A stretch of 37,305 nucleotides of DNA from Candidatus Methanoperedens nitratireducens (GCF_000685155.1 NZ_JMIY01000004.1:225966-263270), one strand, 5' to 3'. Numbered from the stretch's first letter, positions 8,535-15,965 are shown. The notes: generated by a model from the sequence alone, not told the origin. Translations and numbers: made by a program.

Positions 8535-8556
8535 ATGTATAACAGACGTTATACAT
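8521..8556 (+). promoter_or_regulatory. Toxin-antitoxin promoter and perfect palindromic operator
   Basis: A TATA-like stretch (TAATATTAATATA, 8521-8533) is followed directly by a perfect inverted repeat: ATGTATAAC at 8535-8543, a 4-nt spacer, and GTTATACAT at 8548-8556. The antitoxin ATG is at 8561. The palindrome covers the expected transcription start, and the mRNA would be nearly leaderless. This is the classic position for autorepression by a ribbon-helix-helix antitoxin. Confidence 0.65.
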
Positions 8557-8560
8557 AACC

Positions 8561-8851
8561 ATGAAAGAAGAAACTATTGCTTTGAGGGTTGAGCCAAAGC
8601 TCAAGAGAGAAGTTGAATTAGTGGCAAAGGTACTGCATGTTTCACCATCCGAATGGTTAAGGACAAGGCTGTCATATGAAGTTAAACATCTAATAGAGGA
8701 TTTAAAGTCTCAGATCGTGCTGGAATACATGAAAGGTAATCTGACTAAAGAAGAGCTAACAGAGCTATTTGGGAAAACTGCCGAAGATATAGACTTCATA
8801 ATAGAAAAGACAAGAAAAGATTTTCTAAAAGCAAAAAAACTTGCAAATTAA
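8561..8851 (+). CDS. Ribbon-helix-helix antitoxin
   Basis: This small protein of 96 residues starts with a ribbon-helix-helix-like DNA-binding segment (ETIALRVEPKLKREVELVAK, then VSPSEWLRTRLS), the fold common to dimeric antitoxin repressors. The C-terminal half has KGNLTKEELTELFGKTAEDIDF, resembling the helical region of UPF0175-type antitoxins. That part would wrap the toxin. It is followed 7 bp later by a PIN-domain gene, and a perfect palindrome covers its promoter. It likely neutralises the PIN toxin and represses its own operon. The paired arrangement makes the assignment fairly firm even though the exact subfamily is uncertain. Confidence 0.75.
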   Translation: MKEETIALRVEPKLKREVELVAKVLHVSPSEWLRTRLSYEVKHLIEDLKSQIVLEYMKGNLTKEELTELFGKTAEDIDFIIEKTRKDFLKAKKLAN

Positions 8852-8858
8852 ATAGCTC

Positions 8859-9338
8859 ATGATGTTAACCGTAGTTGCTGATACTGGTGCAGTGATATCA
8901 CTGGCATTAAGTGGATTATTTGGAATCTGTCATAAGCATTTCAAAATAATTATTGGAGAAAAAATAACAGAGGAATTGAAAGAGATCTCATCAACGGATG
9001 ATGACCTCGGAAAGGCAGCAGAAGAAGTGCTTGGAGTAATAGAGATAAAATCAGCAGGCAAAAATTTCATCACCGGGGAAGATGAAGCATTGGAACTGCT
9101 GAAAATGACAGAAGCAGACTTATTGATTTCAGATGACATACGATTTGTAAAAAAGCACAGAGAAAATGAAAAGATAAGCTTCAGTGTGGTGTTATTCGGA
9201 ATTTTGCTTAAGAGAAATATCATAACAAAAAAGGATTTTCTAAATGCTGTTGATGCAATGTTTATGAAACGTGGGTGGGAAGAGAACCTTATATATCTTG
9301 TAGCAAAAAATATGCTTGAAGAGGATTTACTCTGTTAA
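8859..9338 (+). CDS. PIN-domain toxin (VapC-like ribonuclease)
   Basis: A product of 159 residues with the acidic constellation of a PIN nuclease: Asp8 in VVADTGAVISLA, Glu39 in the KITEELKEI helix, Glu74/Glu76 in TGEDEALEL, and Asp92/Asp93 in ADLLISDDIRF. These residues would hold the divalent metal ion used to cut RNA, often tRNA, in VapC-type toxins. The protein is somewhat longer than classical VapC (about 130 residues) and resembles the DUF3368 branch of PIN proteins, which pairs with UPF0175-type antitoxins. It starts at ATG 8859, 7 bp after the antitoxin stop, so both genes share one transcript. Confidence 0.8.
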   Translation: MMLTVVADTGAVISLALSGLFGICHKHFKIIIGEKITEELKEISSTDDDLGKAAEEVLGVIEIKSAGKNFITGEDEALELLKMTEADLLISDDIRFVKKHRENEKISFSVVLFGILLKRNIITKKDFLNAVDAMFMKRGWEENLIYLVAKNMLEEDLLC

Positions 9339-9660
9339 ATAACATACTAAGCCGTCCTTCAGGAATAAACTATCATCTTTTACAGCTGTCCCACGATGAA
9401 GCCCTGCACCGACTTTTAAAGATGTGAAGATCATCTCTGGGCTCATGGTTGCTATCATGGCTCGGTTGGGCAGGGCTGGGAAGTGGTTGAAAAATACATT
9501 TCCACCCGGAACTGTACTAGCGGCGAAAAAGCTTAATAGGCAAAAAACGCTAACAAGCCCTGTACCATTCAAGTACGGGGTATAGTGACTGCAACGATAG
9601 GTGTCTTTCATGCTCGTATGGGCGATAGAAATTCAAAACAATTTCTTTTTAGATAAAAGT
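9339..9660. other. Unassigned intergenic stretch with protein-like open frames
   Basis: The stretch after the toxin gene holds no gene I can name. An inverted repeat, AGCCCTGC at 9400-9407 and GCAGGGCT at 9470-9477, could form a large stem. A plus-strand frame opening near 9397 and ending at the TAG around 9588 has protein-like composition (GRAGKWLKNTFPPGTVL) but no good start. The opposite strand is also open (9327-9611). It may be a relic of a mobile element or a structured RNA; nothing decides between these. Confidence 0.3.
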
Positions 9661-9677
9661 CAGGTGTAAACAGAAAC

Positions 9678-9716
9678 TTTTATATTTATTAATCTATATA
9701 TTGCAGCCTAAGGAGA
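9678..9716 (+). promoter_or_regulatory. Promoter and ribosome binding site of the PD-(D/E)XK-like gene
   Basis: A TATA-like box (CTTTTATATTT, 9678-9688) lies 36-46 bp upstream of the ATG at 9724. A clear ribosome binding site, TAAGGAG, lies at 9709-9715. The spacing fits a short leader, so the gene appears independently transcribed. Confidence 0.5.
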
Positions 9717-9723
9717 CAAAAAT

Positions 9724-10404
9724 ATGTCTATTATGCATGAAGATTTTCATAATATTGTAAAAAATGCAGCAAATGAATTGAAAAATCAATCGATTCACTG
9801 CAATAAGAATATGAGAGAGTTACCTGAAGCGCAATTGGAACACGAAATTGATGTTGAATTTAGGAAAAATAATCATTGGGCAGTCGTTCATCCAAAATAT
9901 TTACCAAATAATAAAAAAATAGGCATAGGTGATTTAGAAATTATTAGTCTTCACAATGACAGAATATTTGTTGAAATCAAAAGCACTGGATTTACGCACA
10001 AGGATGAAAATATGGAAAATCGATTAGGAAAGACTGACACTGATAGGAAAGATGATTATTATAAACTTAAAACACTTTCTTTAAATGTTTACAAATGCAC
10101 TTCACTTAAAGGTTTTTGGGTATGGCAGTATTTTTTTAAAACCCACAAACCTAAAATAGAAAAATTGATTAATAAATTTAATATAGTTAACTTGGCTGAT
10201 TTTAGTGGACCATACAAATATCAAGATGTTATGGATATTTTTAAGCCACCGAAGAATGGTAAGCGTATGACATTAGAAAAATTTTTAAATGTGATAAACA
10301 TTTCGTCTATGGATACTCTTATTAGTATTCTTCCAAAGATTAAACAAAAAGATTACTCTTCCCATCACTTTTCAATATTATTGATAACGAGCGAAATTAA
10401 GTGA
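9724..10404 (+). CDS. Uncharacterised protein with a PD-(D/E)XK nuclease-like motif
   Basis: I do not recognise this 226-residue protein as a named family. Residues 64-89 read as a short beta-hairpin with the pattern of a PD-(D/E)XK nuclease core: Asp70 in IGIGDLEI, then Glu84 and Lys86 in FVEIKSTG. A Glu-rich helix upstream (PEAQLEHEIDVEF, residues 34-46) fits the helix that precedes the core in restriction-type nucleases. The C-terminal half is Lys-rich and mostly helical. There is no signal peptide or membrane segment. The gene is visibly more AT-rich than the housekeeping genes and sits next to a toxin-antitoxin pair and IS remnants, which suggests horizontal acquisition. A solitary restriction-type or defence nuclease is plausible; no methyltransferase partner is visible. 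Confidence 0.55.
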   Translation: MSIMHEDFHNIVKNAANELKNQSIHCNKNMRELPEAQLEHEIDVEFRKNNHWAVVHPKYLPNNKKIGIGDLEIISLHNDRIFVEIKSTGFTHKDENMENRLGKTDTDRKDDYYKLKTLSLNVYKCTSLKGFWVWQYFFKTHKPKIEKLINKFNIVNLADFSGPYKYQDVMDIFKPPKNGKRMTLEKFLNVINISSMDTLISILPKIKQKDYSSHHFSILLITSEIK

Positions 10405-10777
10405 AAAAATAAACAAGATTGGCGCCGCAAAAGAAAGAAAAAACTCAAATTACCCCCAAATCCTATAACCATCAAGCATCTATTGGGATGCATCGTGATT
10501 TATCGCGGTGTCCGTGACTATCGTGGTAAATAAAACCCTAGCATTTGATTCCAGGGTTCAACATTTCGAATAGCACATCAGGATTGATCGATATAAGCAT
10601 GTAAGGCGTAGTGCCAGGGCTCTCCCTGCACATGGACAGGTGCAGGCCCATCAAACTGTAATCCAAACAGAGTAGGTCTGGCATTGTACCATCCATCAAG
10701 TGGCGGTGAATATCTGAGGGACACATTCACGTTGACTTTCGTAACTCCAGAAGAAGGGAGGCCAGATTAAAGTATTG
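10405..10777. other. Gene-poor region with repeat segment and coding relic
   Basis: No intact gene is present in these 370 bp. Around 10495-10530 lies a repeat-like segment, with ATCGTGATTTATCGCGG followed by TGTCCGTGACTATCGTGG. It is similar in style to the sequence around 35356-35410. On the minus strand, roughly 10573-10765, a frame without start codon encodes a protein-like string (VNVNVSLRYSPPLDGWY) ending in a stop. That piece is probably a decayed gene fragment. Confidence 0.35.
10573..10765 (-). pseudogene. Possible decayed exported-protein fragment
   Basis: Read on the minus strand, this stretch is open for about 60 codons, from a stop at its upstream end to a TGA near 10573. It contains alternating hydrophobic and polar residues typical of beta-rich extracellular domains (VNVNVSLRYSPPLDGWY, then HVQGEPWHYALHAYI). 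There is no start codon or ribosome binding site. I cannot name a family; the call rests on composition alone. Confidence 0.25.
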
Positions 10778-12010
10778 TTATCGTATCCCCATCTCATTCA
10801 TCACATTCATCACTCCCAGCGCCACGCCCTCAACCTCAATCCCGCCTCTTCCTTTCGCCCCATCCCCCACAACATACAGGTTGCCAATCGGCGTCTTATT
10901 CCCTATATCGCTTCCAGATGAAGCCCTGTTCACAGGCCAGCCATTTGAATAGGACTGTACCAGCAGCACCTCGTACTTTTTATCAGGGAACAGTCTTTTA
11001 AGATCACGAAGTCCAAGATTTATCTCAAGGTTTAAGTCATCCGAGATCACAGCCTGATGCGACATTGTGAGGTGTTTTCCCTGCGGGGCAAGGGATGGGT
11101 CGGCGTTTGTAACCTCATTAAGCCCGTTAATCCTCTCTGTAAAAGGAGTGAAGAGAACACCGCAGTGGCCTATAAGAGGCTCATCAGAGGAAAGGCATAT
11201 CTTGATTCCCTTTGAAGGTTTTATCTTTTTTATTCTCTCTAAATATTGTTTATCTTTGCACTCGTACATCCTGCTCGTCTCAGGGTGTCCGATATTACTG
11301 ATTACAATATCGGCATCGATTACTCTCCCATTCACGCTGATCCCGACTGCCAGGTCCTTATCTGTGATTATTCTATCGACACAGGATCTGGTATGTACCC
11401 TTCCACCGTTTGAACGTATGACATCCAGAAGTGCACCTGTCACCCCACTGCATCCACCAAGCGGGACTCCAGATCCGCTGTATCGATGCATATTATCTAT
11501 GATATCAAGTACCTCACGGGCAGGGACATCTTTTGCCTGCATGCTTAAACTCCAGCCGCAGAAAGAATCGGCAAGTTTGAGTAGAAAAATATCATCAAAA
11601 TATTTTAATGTCCATTCTTTGAATGAGATATCGCTTTTTGGCTTGAATTTTGCTGACATTGCAAGTATAGTCCCGAGTTTCACGCTCTTTGTGAGCGGAA
11701 GCTGTTTTTTGAAATCACGGAACTCAATATCCTGCCCTGTATCCATCCTGATCACGGCCATGGGGTTTGAATCGATTATGGTTACAGATGCGCCAACCTC
11801 ACGCAGCATCCGGGCAAGAGGGCCACGTGAGCCGTGGGGTATCATGTGAAGCGCGCCTGTACTCAGCTTAAAACCCCTGTACTCAAGATTGGCAAACCGC
11901 CCGCCGATTATGGGAAGCCGCTCAAAGATCTCCACATCATATCCTGCCTTTGAGAGCTTTGCCCCACAAAGCAGCCCACCAAGACCAGCTCCCAGAATTA
12001 TCGCTCTCAT
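10778..12010 (-). CDS. FAD-dependent oxidoreductase, phytoene-dehydrogenase (CrtI)-like
   Basis: A product of 410 residues with an N-terminal dinucleotide-binding motif, ILGAGLGGLLCGAKLSKAGY, and a following acidic residue (EIFER) that binds the FAD ribose. The segment GGRFANLEYRGFKLSTGA is typical of the CrtI/NAD(P)/FAD amine-oxidase superfamily. The C-terminal FAD-binding motif is GNLYVVGDGAKGRGGIEVEG. Archaeal members saturate or desaturate isoprenoid chains (for example geranylgeranyl reductase-like or carotenoid enzymes), but the substrate is not evident. The start overlaps the stop of an upstream ferredoxin gene (ATGA, 12007-12010). The ferredoxin is therefore its likely electron partner. 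Confidence 0.85.
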   Translation of the reverse strand: MRAIILGAGLGGLLCGAKLSKAGYDVEIFERLPIIGGRFANLEYRGFKLSTGALHMIPHGSRGPLARMLREVGASVTIIDSNPMAVIRMDTGQDIEFRDFKKQLPLTKSVKLGTILAMSAKFKPKSDISFKEWTLKYFDDIFLLKLADSFCGWSLSMQAKDVPAREVLDIIDNMHRYSGSGVPLGGCSGVTGALLDVIRSNGGRVHTRSCVDRIITDKDLAVGISVNGRVIDADIVISNIGHPETSRMYECKDKQYLERIKKIKPSKGIKICLSSDEPLIGHCGVLFTPFTERINGLNEVTNADPSLAPQGKHLTMSHQAVISDDLNLEINLGLRDLKRLFPDKKYEVLLVQSYSNGWPVNRASSGSDIGNKTPIGNLYVVGDGAKGRGGIEVEGVALGVMNVMNEMGIR

Positions 12011-12168
12011 GCATCACCAGAGATCGCGCATACAGGACAGTAATCCACGCAGGTACAGCATTCAACGCACTTACCATTCATCACAGCGCGCCCGAAGACA
12101 GCTATAGCACCATATGGGCAGTAAGCAGCACACTGACCGCAGCCCACGCACTCCTGACTGATCCTCAT
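12007..12168 (-). CDS. Small 2[4Fe-4S] ferredoxin
   Basis: Direct translation of the minus strand gives a protein of 53 residues. It has two classical cluster motifs: C7-x2-C10-x2-C13-x3-C17-P and C34-x2-C37-x2-C40-x3-C44-P. This is the bacterial-type low-potential ferredoxin fold and nothing else is present, so it is a dedicated electron carrier. An additional Cys38 and Cys47 lie outside the consensus. Its start overlaps the DHH gene stop by 4 bp (ATGA, 12165-12168), and its stop overlaps the FAD oxidoreductase start in the same way. All three are therefore translationally coupled. It likely feeds electrons to the FAD oxidoreductase (inference from coupling). Confidence 0.93.
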   Translation of the reverse strand: MRISQECVGCGQCAAYCPYGAIAVFGRAVMNGKCVECCTCVDYCPVCAISGDA

Positions 12169-14276
12169 CCTGTTCCCGCCATCCCTATCTTCTCTGCCAG
12201 TCTTGCCAGTACTTCTTTTCTCATGCCCTCAACAAACTTGATGCTTCCAACCACAAGATGACCGCCACCGTTTACGCCTGCACCTTTAATCTCACTGCGA
12301 AGCTCTCTCACTATCTGGGGTATGTTCATTTTAACACCCCTTGAGCGCAGCACAGCAAAATCAGGACCGTATCCGATTGTGACAACAGGCTGCCCGCTGT
12401 ATTTTAAGCACATTCTGTCATGGATCTCCCCACTTGTCTTTCCAGGAGGGGGGAATGTGAACTTGTGTGCAAAATTCTCAACATCGATCACATTCAGCAC
12501 AGCCCCGTTTGGCAATTTCTGCGTCTTTACATTCGGCATTGATGCCTCTAATTGTTCTGCAATTGCAAGATTAGCCTGCTCGTATAGCAATCTGACGATC
12601 TGCTGATGCCTGATACTTGAGCCAAGGTTAAGAATATCATTCATTATCCCGCGCCCGTCGTTGAACCTCTGCCAGAAAGCCTCATAATCAAGGGCAAGCG
12701 CCATGCATTTTAAATCCTCAGGCTTATACTTCTCTGCTACCAGGGATTTATAGGATTCTGCTTCAGGCGCCTCTGATCTGTCCCCGACAGCAGAGACGGC
12801 AGGCAGGTGCTTTATCTCTTCTGTGACATCAGGGTTGATCATGCGTGCAATCTCAGTGCCGAGCATGCCTGTAGTTATGCCGTAGTCTCCGCCTGCATAT
12901 GCCGGGTTTACATGTTCAAGCACCAGTGAATCTATTGTACCGTCCGGGTGATGGTGGTCGATCACCATGATATCCATACCATAAATGATGGCCTGCTTCA
13001 TCGAAGGCATATCCTCTTCCGTCGCACCGTTATCCATCAATACTACAAGCGGCATCTTCTGGCCAAAGCGCTCATGGTCTTCAAGCGCAAAGGTCAGGTC
13101 TTTTGTTACATCCTCCAGTTCATAGAACGGGGCTTTGGAAGGTGAGCGCCTGTAGAAGTGATAGCTGGCATCCGAACCTCCAACATCACGGATAAGCGGC
13201 AGGAGCGCCCGCTCTATAGCAATGGCTGATGTAATGCCGTCAGCATCTGCATGGTGCCTTATGATAATCGGGCGGGACTTTAAAACAGCCTTTCTTATAA
13301 GTCTGGCTGCGTTTCGCATCCCTGGTTTGAGTTTCTCCATAACCTCACTCTTTACAAGGAACTGGGTATCATGCGGTTCTGCACGCCTGTCTATAGCAGA
13401 ATCTATCCTCTCTTTAATACCTGTGGCATCCCCTCCCCAGAGCTGTTTCATGGAACGTATCTCAACCTGCATTGCGCCGTTCCTCATTGAGGGCTCACCG
13501 ATCACCTTAACTATTGATTCTGACTTTATATCAGGATAAGCGCGCTCTCCGGCTTTCTCAAAGGCAGCGCACTGCACCGTGCTGTCCTCATCAGATATTG
13601 TGAATATGGTGGGACCGCCGGTCTGTTTTATCTGGATTACCTCACCTGAGATATGGACGGGCTTGCCCAGGTACTTTGTGAGTTCGGTCGTTTTTCTGCG
13701 GGGAAGCTGTTTTTCAACCTCAATTACCTGGTATTCCTTGAGATTTTTAGGGATTAACTCGATGTTGCCGTTTGAGGCTATGTTCCTTACTTCGATGAGA
13801 ATCTTATCTCCGACTTCCGGGGTGAAATTGATGTTGCTTGAGTGTATAAGGCCCCTGAGCTGCGGGTTCAGATTCACGAACACGCCAAAGTTTGCATGTC
13901 CCTGCACCCTGCCTTCATAGATCTTTCCTATCTCAAGCTCACGGGTGTCGCATTCTGGACTGAGAACATGGATAAGGGATTTTCTGGCACAGCTCTCGCA
14001 GAGCTCTTCTCCGGCTACGGTCCTGCCGCAGACCGTGCATGTGAAGAACTTACCCGCTCCTGCACAGGCTTTGCAGGGTTCTGTCACTGATATTTTGCCC
14101 TCGCCATTGCATTTAGTACATTTCATGCCCCCTGACATGAGTTTACTAAGGTCTTTTTCAGATAGTTTATCAAGGCTTATTGATTTCTGCATACCTCCAC
14201 CTTTACAGTCAGGACACTCCTTCTCGCTGATTATGATGGAACCCGTGCCTTTGCAGTCTTTACATTCTATGGTCAT
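12165..14276 (-). CDS. Multidomain DHH phosphoesterase (RecJ-like) with zinc finger, S1 and OB domains
   Basis: A product of 703 residues. Residues 1-95 contain repeated CxxCxGxG-type motifs (CKDCKGTGS, CPDCKGGG, CTKCNGEG, CKACAGAG) like the DnaJ zinc-binding region, plus a second CxxC pair (CTVCGR, CESCAR). An S1 RNA-binding-like domain follows (GRVQGHANFGVFVNL, about 120-180), then an OB-fold (about 195-280). The DHH catalytic region begins at RHHADADGITSA near residue 340, with MDNGAT and the DHH signature VIDHHHPDG. The DHHA1 end has GAGVNGGGHLVVGS. Archaeal RecJ-like enzymes of this layout degrade single-stranded DNA or RNA with metal ions, and this one carries extra nucleic-acid-binding parts. 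It is coupled to the ferredoxin and FAD genes, an arrangement with no obvious functional logic. Confidence 0.9.
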   Translation of the reverse strand: MTIECKDCKGTGSIIISEKECPDCKGGGMQKSISLDKLSEKDLSKLMSGGMKCTKCNGEGKISVTEPCKACAGAGKFFTCTVCGRTVAGEELCESCARKSLIHVLSPECDTRELEIGKIYEGRVQGHANFGVFVNLNPQLRGLIHSSNINFTPEVGDKILIEVRNIASNGNIELIPKNLKEYQVIEVEKQLPRRKTTELTKYLGKPVHISGEVIQIKQTGGPTIFTISDEDSTVQCAAFEKAGERAYPDIKSESIVKVIGEPSMRNGAMQVEIRSMKQLWGGDATGIKERIDSAIDRRAEPHDTQFLVKSEVMEKLKPGMRNAARLIRKAVLKSRPIIIRHHADADGITSAIAIERALLPLIRDVGGSDASYHFYRRSPSKAPFYELEDVTKDLTFALEDHERFGQKMPLVVLMDNGATEEDMPSMKQAIIYGMDIMVIDHHHPDGTIDSLVLEHVNPAYAGGDYGITTGMLGTEIARMINPDVTEEIKHLPAVSAVGDRSEAPEAESYKSLVAEKYKPEDLKCMALALDYEAFWQRFNDGRGIMNDILNLGSSIRHQQIVRLLYEQANLAIAEQLEASMPNVKTQKLPNGAVLNVIDVENFAHKFTFPPPGKTSGEIHDRMCLKYSGQPVVTIGYGPDFAVLRSRGVKMNIPQIVRELRSEIKGAGVNGGGHLVVGSIKFVEGMRKEVLARLAEKIGMAGTG

Positions 14277-14334
14277 AAATTAGATGATAGATGCGGTTCA
14301 GGATGAAAAAACTTACGAAACGCAAATCAACTAT

Positions 14335-14895
14335 TCAAAACCCGGCCAGGAACAGTATCCCGAATAGTATGAACATTATTCCTGCGCCCAGCTTTATTTT
14401 TGGCAGTGGTACTATCCCGGTTAGTTTTTTACCGATAAGTATGCCGATTAAGCTTATTAATCCAAGCGCAAGAACCGCCCCGATAAATACCAGGTATGGT
14501 GAATCATATCTTGCAGATAGCGCAATAACCGAGAGCTGGGTTTTATCTCCCATTTCTGCAAGAGCTATCATGCTGAATGTGGAAACTAATGGATTGCCCA
14601 ATGGAACGTTATCATCAGCATCGTTCTCTTTCTCTGGCAGCAGAGTCCAGATGCCGAAGACCAGGAAAAATAGGCCCGCAATTATTCTGATCAGGGCAGG
14701 ATCGATCAGTTGAAGTAATGTTTTCCCCACTAATATACCAAGACCGGTTATAAGTGCAAAGGCAAGTATAACGCCTGCAAAAACCCTGAGCCTATCATAA
14801 CGGGCAGATAACGCAACTACGATTAACTGTGTCTTATCGCCGAACTCAGCAACAGCAATAAGTCCAAATGTTGTTAGAAGTGGGGTAATATCCAT
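14335..14895 (-). CDS. GDT1/TMEM165 (UPF0016) family cation transporter
   Basis: A membrane protein of 186 residues with six hydrophobic segments arranged as two homologous halves. Each half carries the family motif: AEFGDKTQL near residue 16 and AEMGDKTQL near residue 112, each followed by ALSARYD. Members of this family export Mn2+ or Ca2+ from the cytoplasm, using the acidic E-x-G-D motifs to bind the ion. The protein is full length for the two-repeat bacterial and archaeal form. It sits 58 bp upstream of the DHH gene on the same strand, so it may lead that transcript. A Mn2+ exporter next to a Mn2+-type DHH enzyme is suggestive but unproven. Confidence 0.92.
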   Translation of the reverse strand: MDITPLLTTFGLIAVAEFGDKTQLIVVALSARYDRLRVFAGVILAFALITGLGILVGKTLLQLIDPALIRIIAGLFFLVFGIWTLLPEKENDADDNVPLGNPLVSTFSMIALAEMGDKTQLSVIALSARYDSPYLVFIGAVLALGLISLIGILIGKKLTGIVPLPKIKLGAGIMFILFGILFLAGF

Positions 14896-15016
14896 AAGAT
14901 TCGTGTTAGTATGTTAAAGTAACTTATGTGTTTCTCTATTTTTTCTAAATTATTTATTATCGGCACCCTCTCCCTCTGTCATGGTGTATCTTGGGCTTCA
15001 TGGGCAAAGGCTTGCT

Positions 15017-15173
15017 TCATTGCCAGTTATGGAACCACACAGCACCTGTGTAGCTATTTACGCTGAGCATTCCGTAGAAAGTGATTATCGAACTCTATTA
15101 TTTCTATAAGCCTCAAGTCAGTGTTTCCTGTTGAAGTTAGATACTTCTCTACAGCTTCCTTGGCTTTCTCAAT
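15017..15173 (-). pseudogene. PepSY-like C-terminal domain, frameshifted away from the Met-rich protein
   Basis: Directly downstream of the Met/Gly-rich gene, the minus strand keeps coding in other frames. From 15173 it reads IEKAKEAVEKYLTSTGNTDL, then LIEIIEFDNHF. After a second frame change near 15080 it reads FYGMLSVNSYTGAVWFHNW before a stop at 15017. This matches the PepSY-like tail seen on related Met/Gly-rich exported proteins, in which an E-F-x-N-x-F-Y core is followed by a TG turn. Two frameshifts within 100 bp mean either a decayed gene or local sequence errors. Confidence 0.6.
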
Positions 15174-15175
15174 GG

Positions 15176-15586
15176 TTATGGGGTGGCATTTACCCCATAG
15201 CCGCTGCCGGCATAACCGCCGCCTGCGCCGCAATGATCATTTCCGTTGCCATAACCCATCATTCCACTTTCGGTCCCATTGCCGCCCATCATTCCGCCGT
15301 AGCCTGCTGTTGCTCCGTTACCGTAGCCCATCATGTCCCTGTGACCGCCCATCATGCCGTTCCAGATGCCATTTCCGAAGTTGTTCATCATACCTGTATA
15401 TTGGCCCATCATACCGCTCAAGCCGCCTGCTATTCCGCTGCCGTAGCTTCCCATCATCCCATTACTGTACGAGTTGCCGCCCATCATGCTGCCCCAGGAA
15501 TCACCGCTCCCCGGTCTTGCAAGGGCATAGCCTGCTCCCAGTACTGCAAGGATTATCGCTACTGCCACAATTGTTTTCGTGTTCAT
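15176..15586 (-). CDS. Exported Met/Gly-rich (GMMG-repeat) protein, truncated
   Basis: From the ATG at 15586 the product has 136 residues. It has a signal-peptide-like hydrophobic segment (TIVAVAIILAVLGAGYALA), then a low-complexity region with about ten MMG motifs (GSMMGG, NGMMGSYG, GMMGQY, and so on) and a few His, Asp and Asn residues. Met-rich exported proteins often bind copper or silver. A ribosome binding site (AAGGTGA) lies 7 bp upstream of this ATG. A second ATG at 15631 overlaps the upstream gene's stop (ATGA) and also has GAGGTGA, so the start is ambiguous. The normal C-terminal PepSY-like domain follows in other frames (15017-15173), so the protein stops early at ATP. Confidence 0.7.
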   Translation of the reverse strand: MNTKTIVAVAIILAVLGAGYALARPGSGDSWGSMMGGNSYSNGMMGSYGSGIAGGLSGMMGQYTGMMNNFGNGIWNGMMGGHRDMMGYGNGATAGYGGMMGGNGTESGMMGYGNGNDHCGAGGGYAGSGYGVNATP

Positions 15587-15627
15587 ATATTTCACCTTTT
15601 GTCGTCCGTATGTGGTCTCAACTTTGT

Positions 15628-15861
15628 TCATTTATTTTCACCTCTTTTTATGATGGTCTTCAACTCAGACATTGGTATGCCCAGGTCTATTACACCGAAT
15701 TTGCCCGCAACCCTGAGGATTTCGCCTTCAACCATCTTGATCTCATCGACCTCCAGGGTGCCTCCGAACTCAAATTCCTGCCTGTAGTCGCATCTGATCT
15801 TGAGGTCTTTTATCATGTTTGGCTTCAGGGTCACATAGAATGCAAATTCGTGTACGACCAT
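15628..15861 (-). CDS. Small conserved-looking protein of unknown function
   Basis: A 77-residue protein I do not recognise. It is rich in charged residues and beta-forming segments (MVVHEFAFYVTLKPN, FEFGGTLEVDEIKMVEG) and ends in a helix with KTIIKRGENK. It has no signal peptide or membrane segment. The stop codon overlaps an ATG of the downstream Met-rich gene by 4 bp (ATGA, 15628-15631), which favours it being real and co-translated. A GTGATAAG sequence just upstream can act as ribosome binding site. It shares an upstream region with the divergent FilR1-type regulator, so that regulator may control it (inference). Confidence 0.6.
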   Translation of the reverse strand: MVVHEFAFYVTLKPNMIKDLKIRCDYRQEFEFGGTLEVDEIKMVEGEILRVAGKFGVIDLGIPMSELKTIIKRGENK

Positions 15862-15896
15862 TTCTTATCACAAGGAGAAAAATGGATTTGGAAATG

Positions 15897-15965
15897 CTTA
15901 AATAAAATCTGGCATGAATGTGGAGTTAGACAACAAGCTTATAACAAAGGTTACACAAATGTAAC
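15897..15965 (+). promoter_or_regulatory. Regulator promoter with a perfect 6-4-6 palindrome
   Basis: An archaeal TATA-like box (CTTAAATAAAA, 15897-15907) sits about 70-80 bp upstream of the regulator ATG at 15977. Just before the start codon is the palindrome GTTACA-CAAA-TGTAAC at 15950-15965. It lies downstream of the expected transcription start, a position suited to a roadblock-type autorepressor. The divergent small gene starts at 15861, close to the same TATA-like region. Confidence 0.55.

Noticed and set aside
11067-11849. Plus-strand frame of 260 codons
   Set aside because: It is the reverse of the CrtI-like oxidoreductase, which has clear FAD motifs; the frame itself resembles no family.
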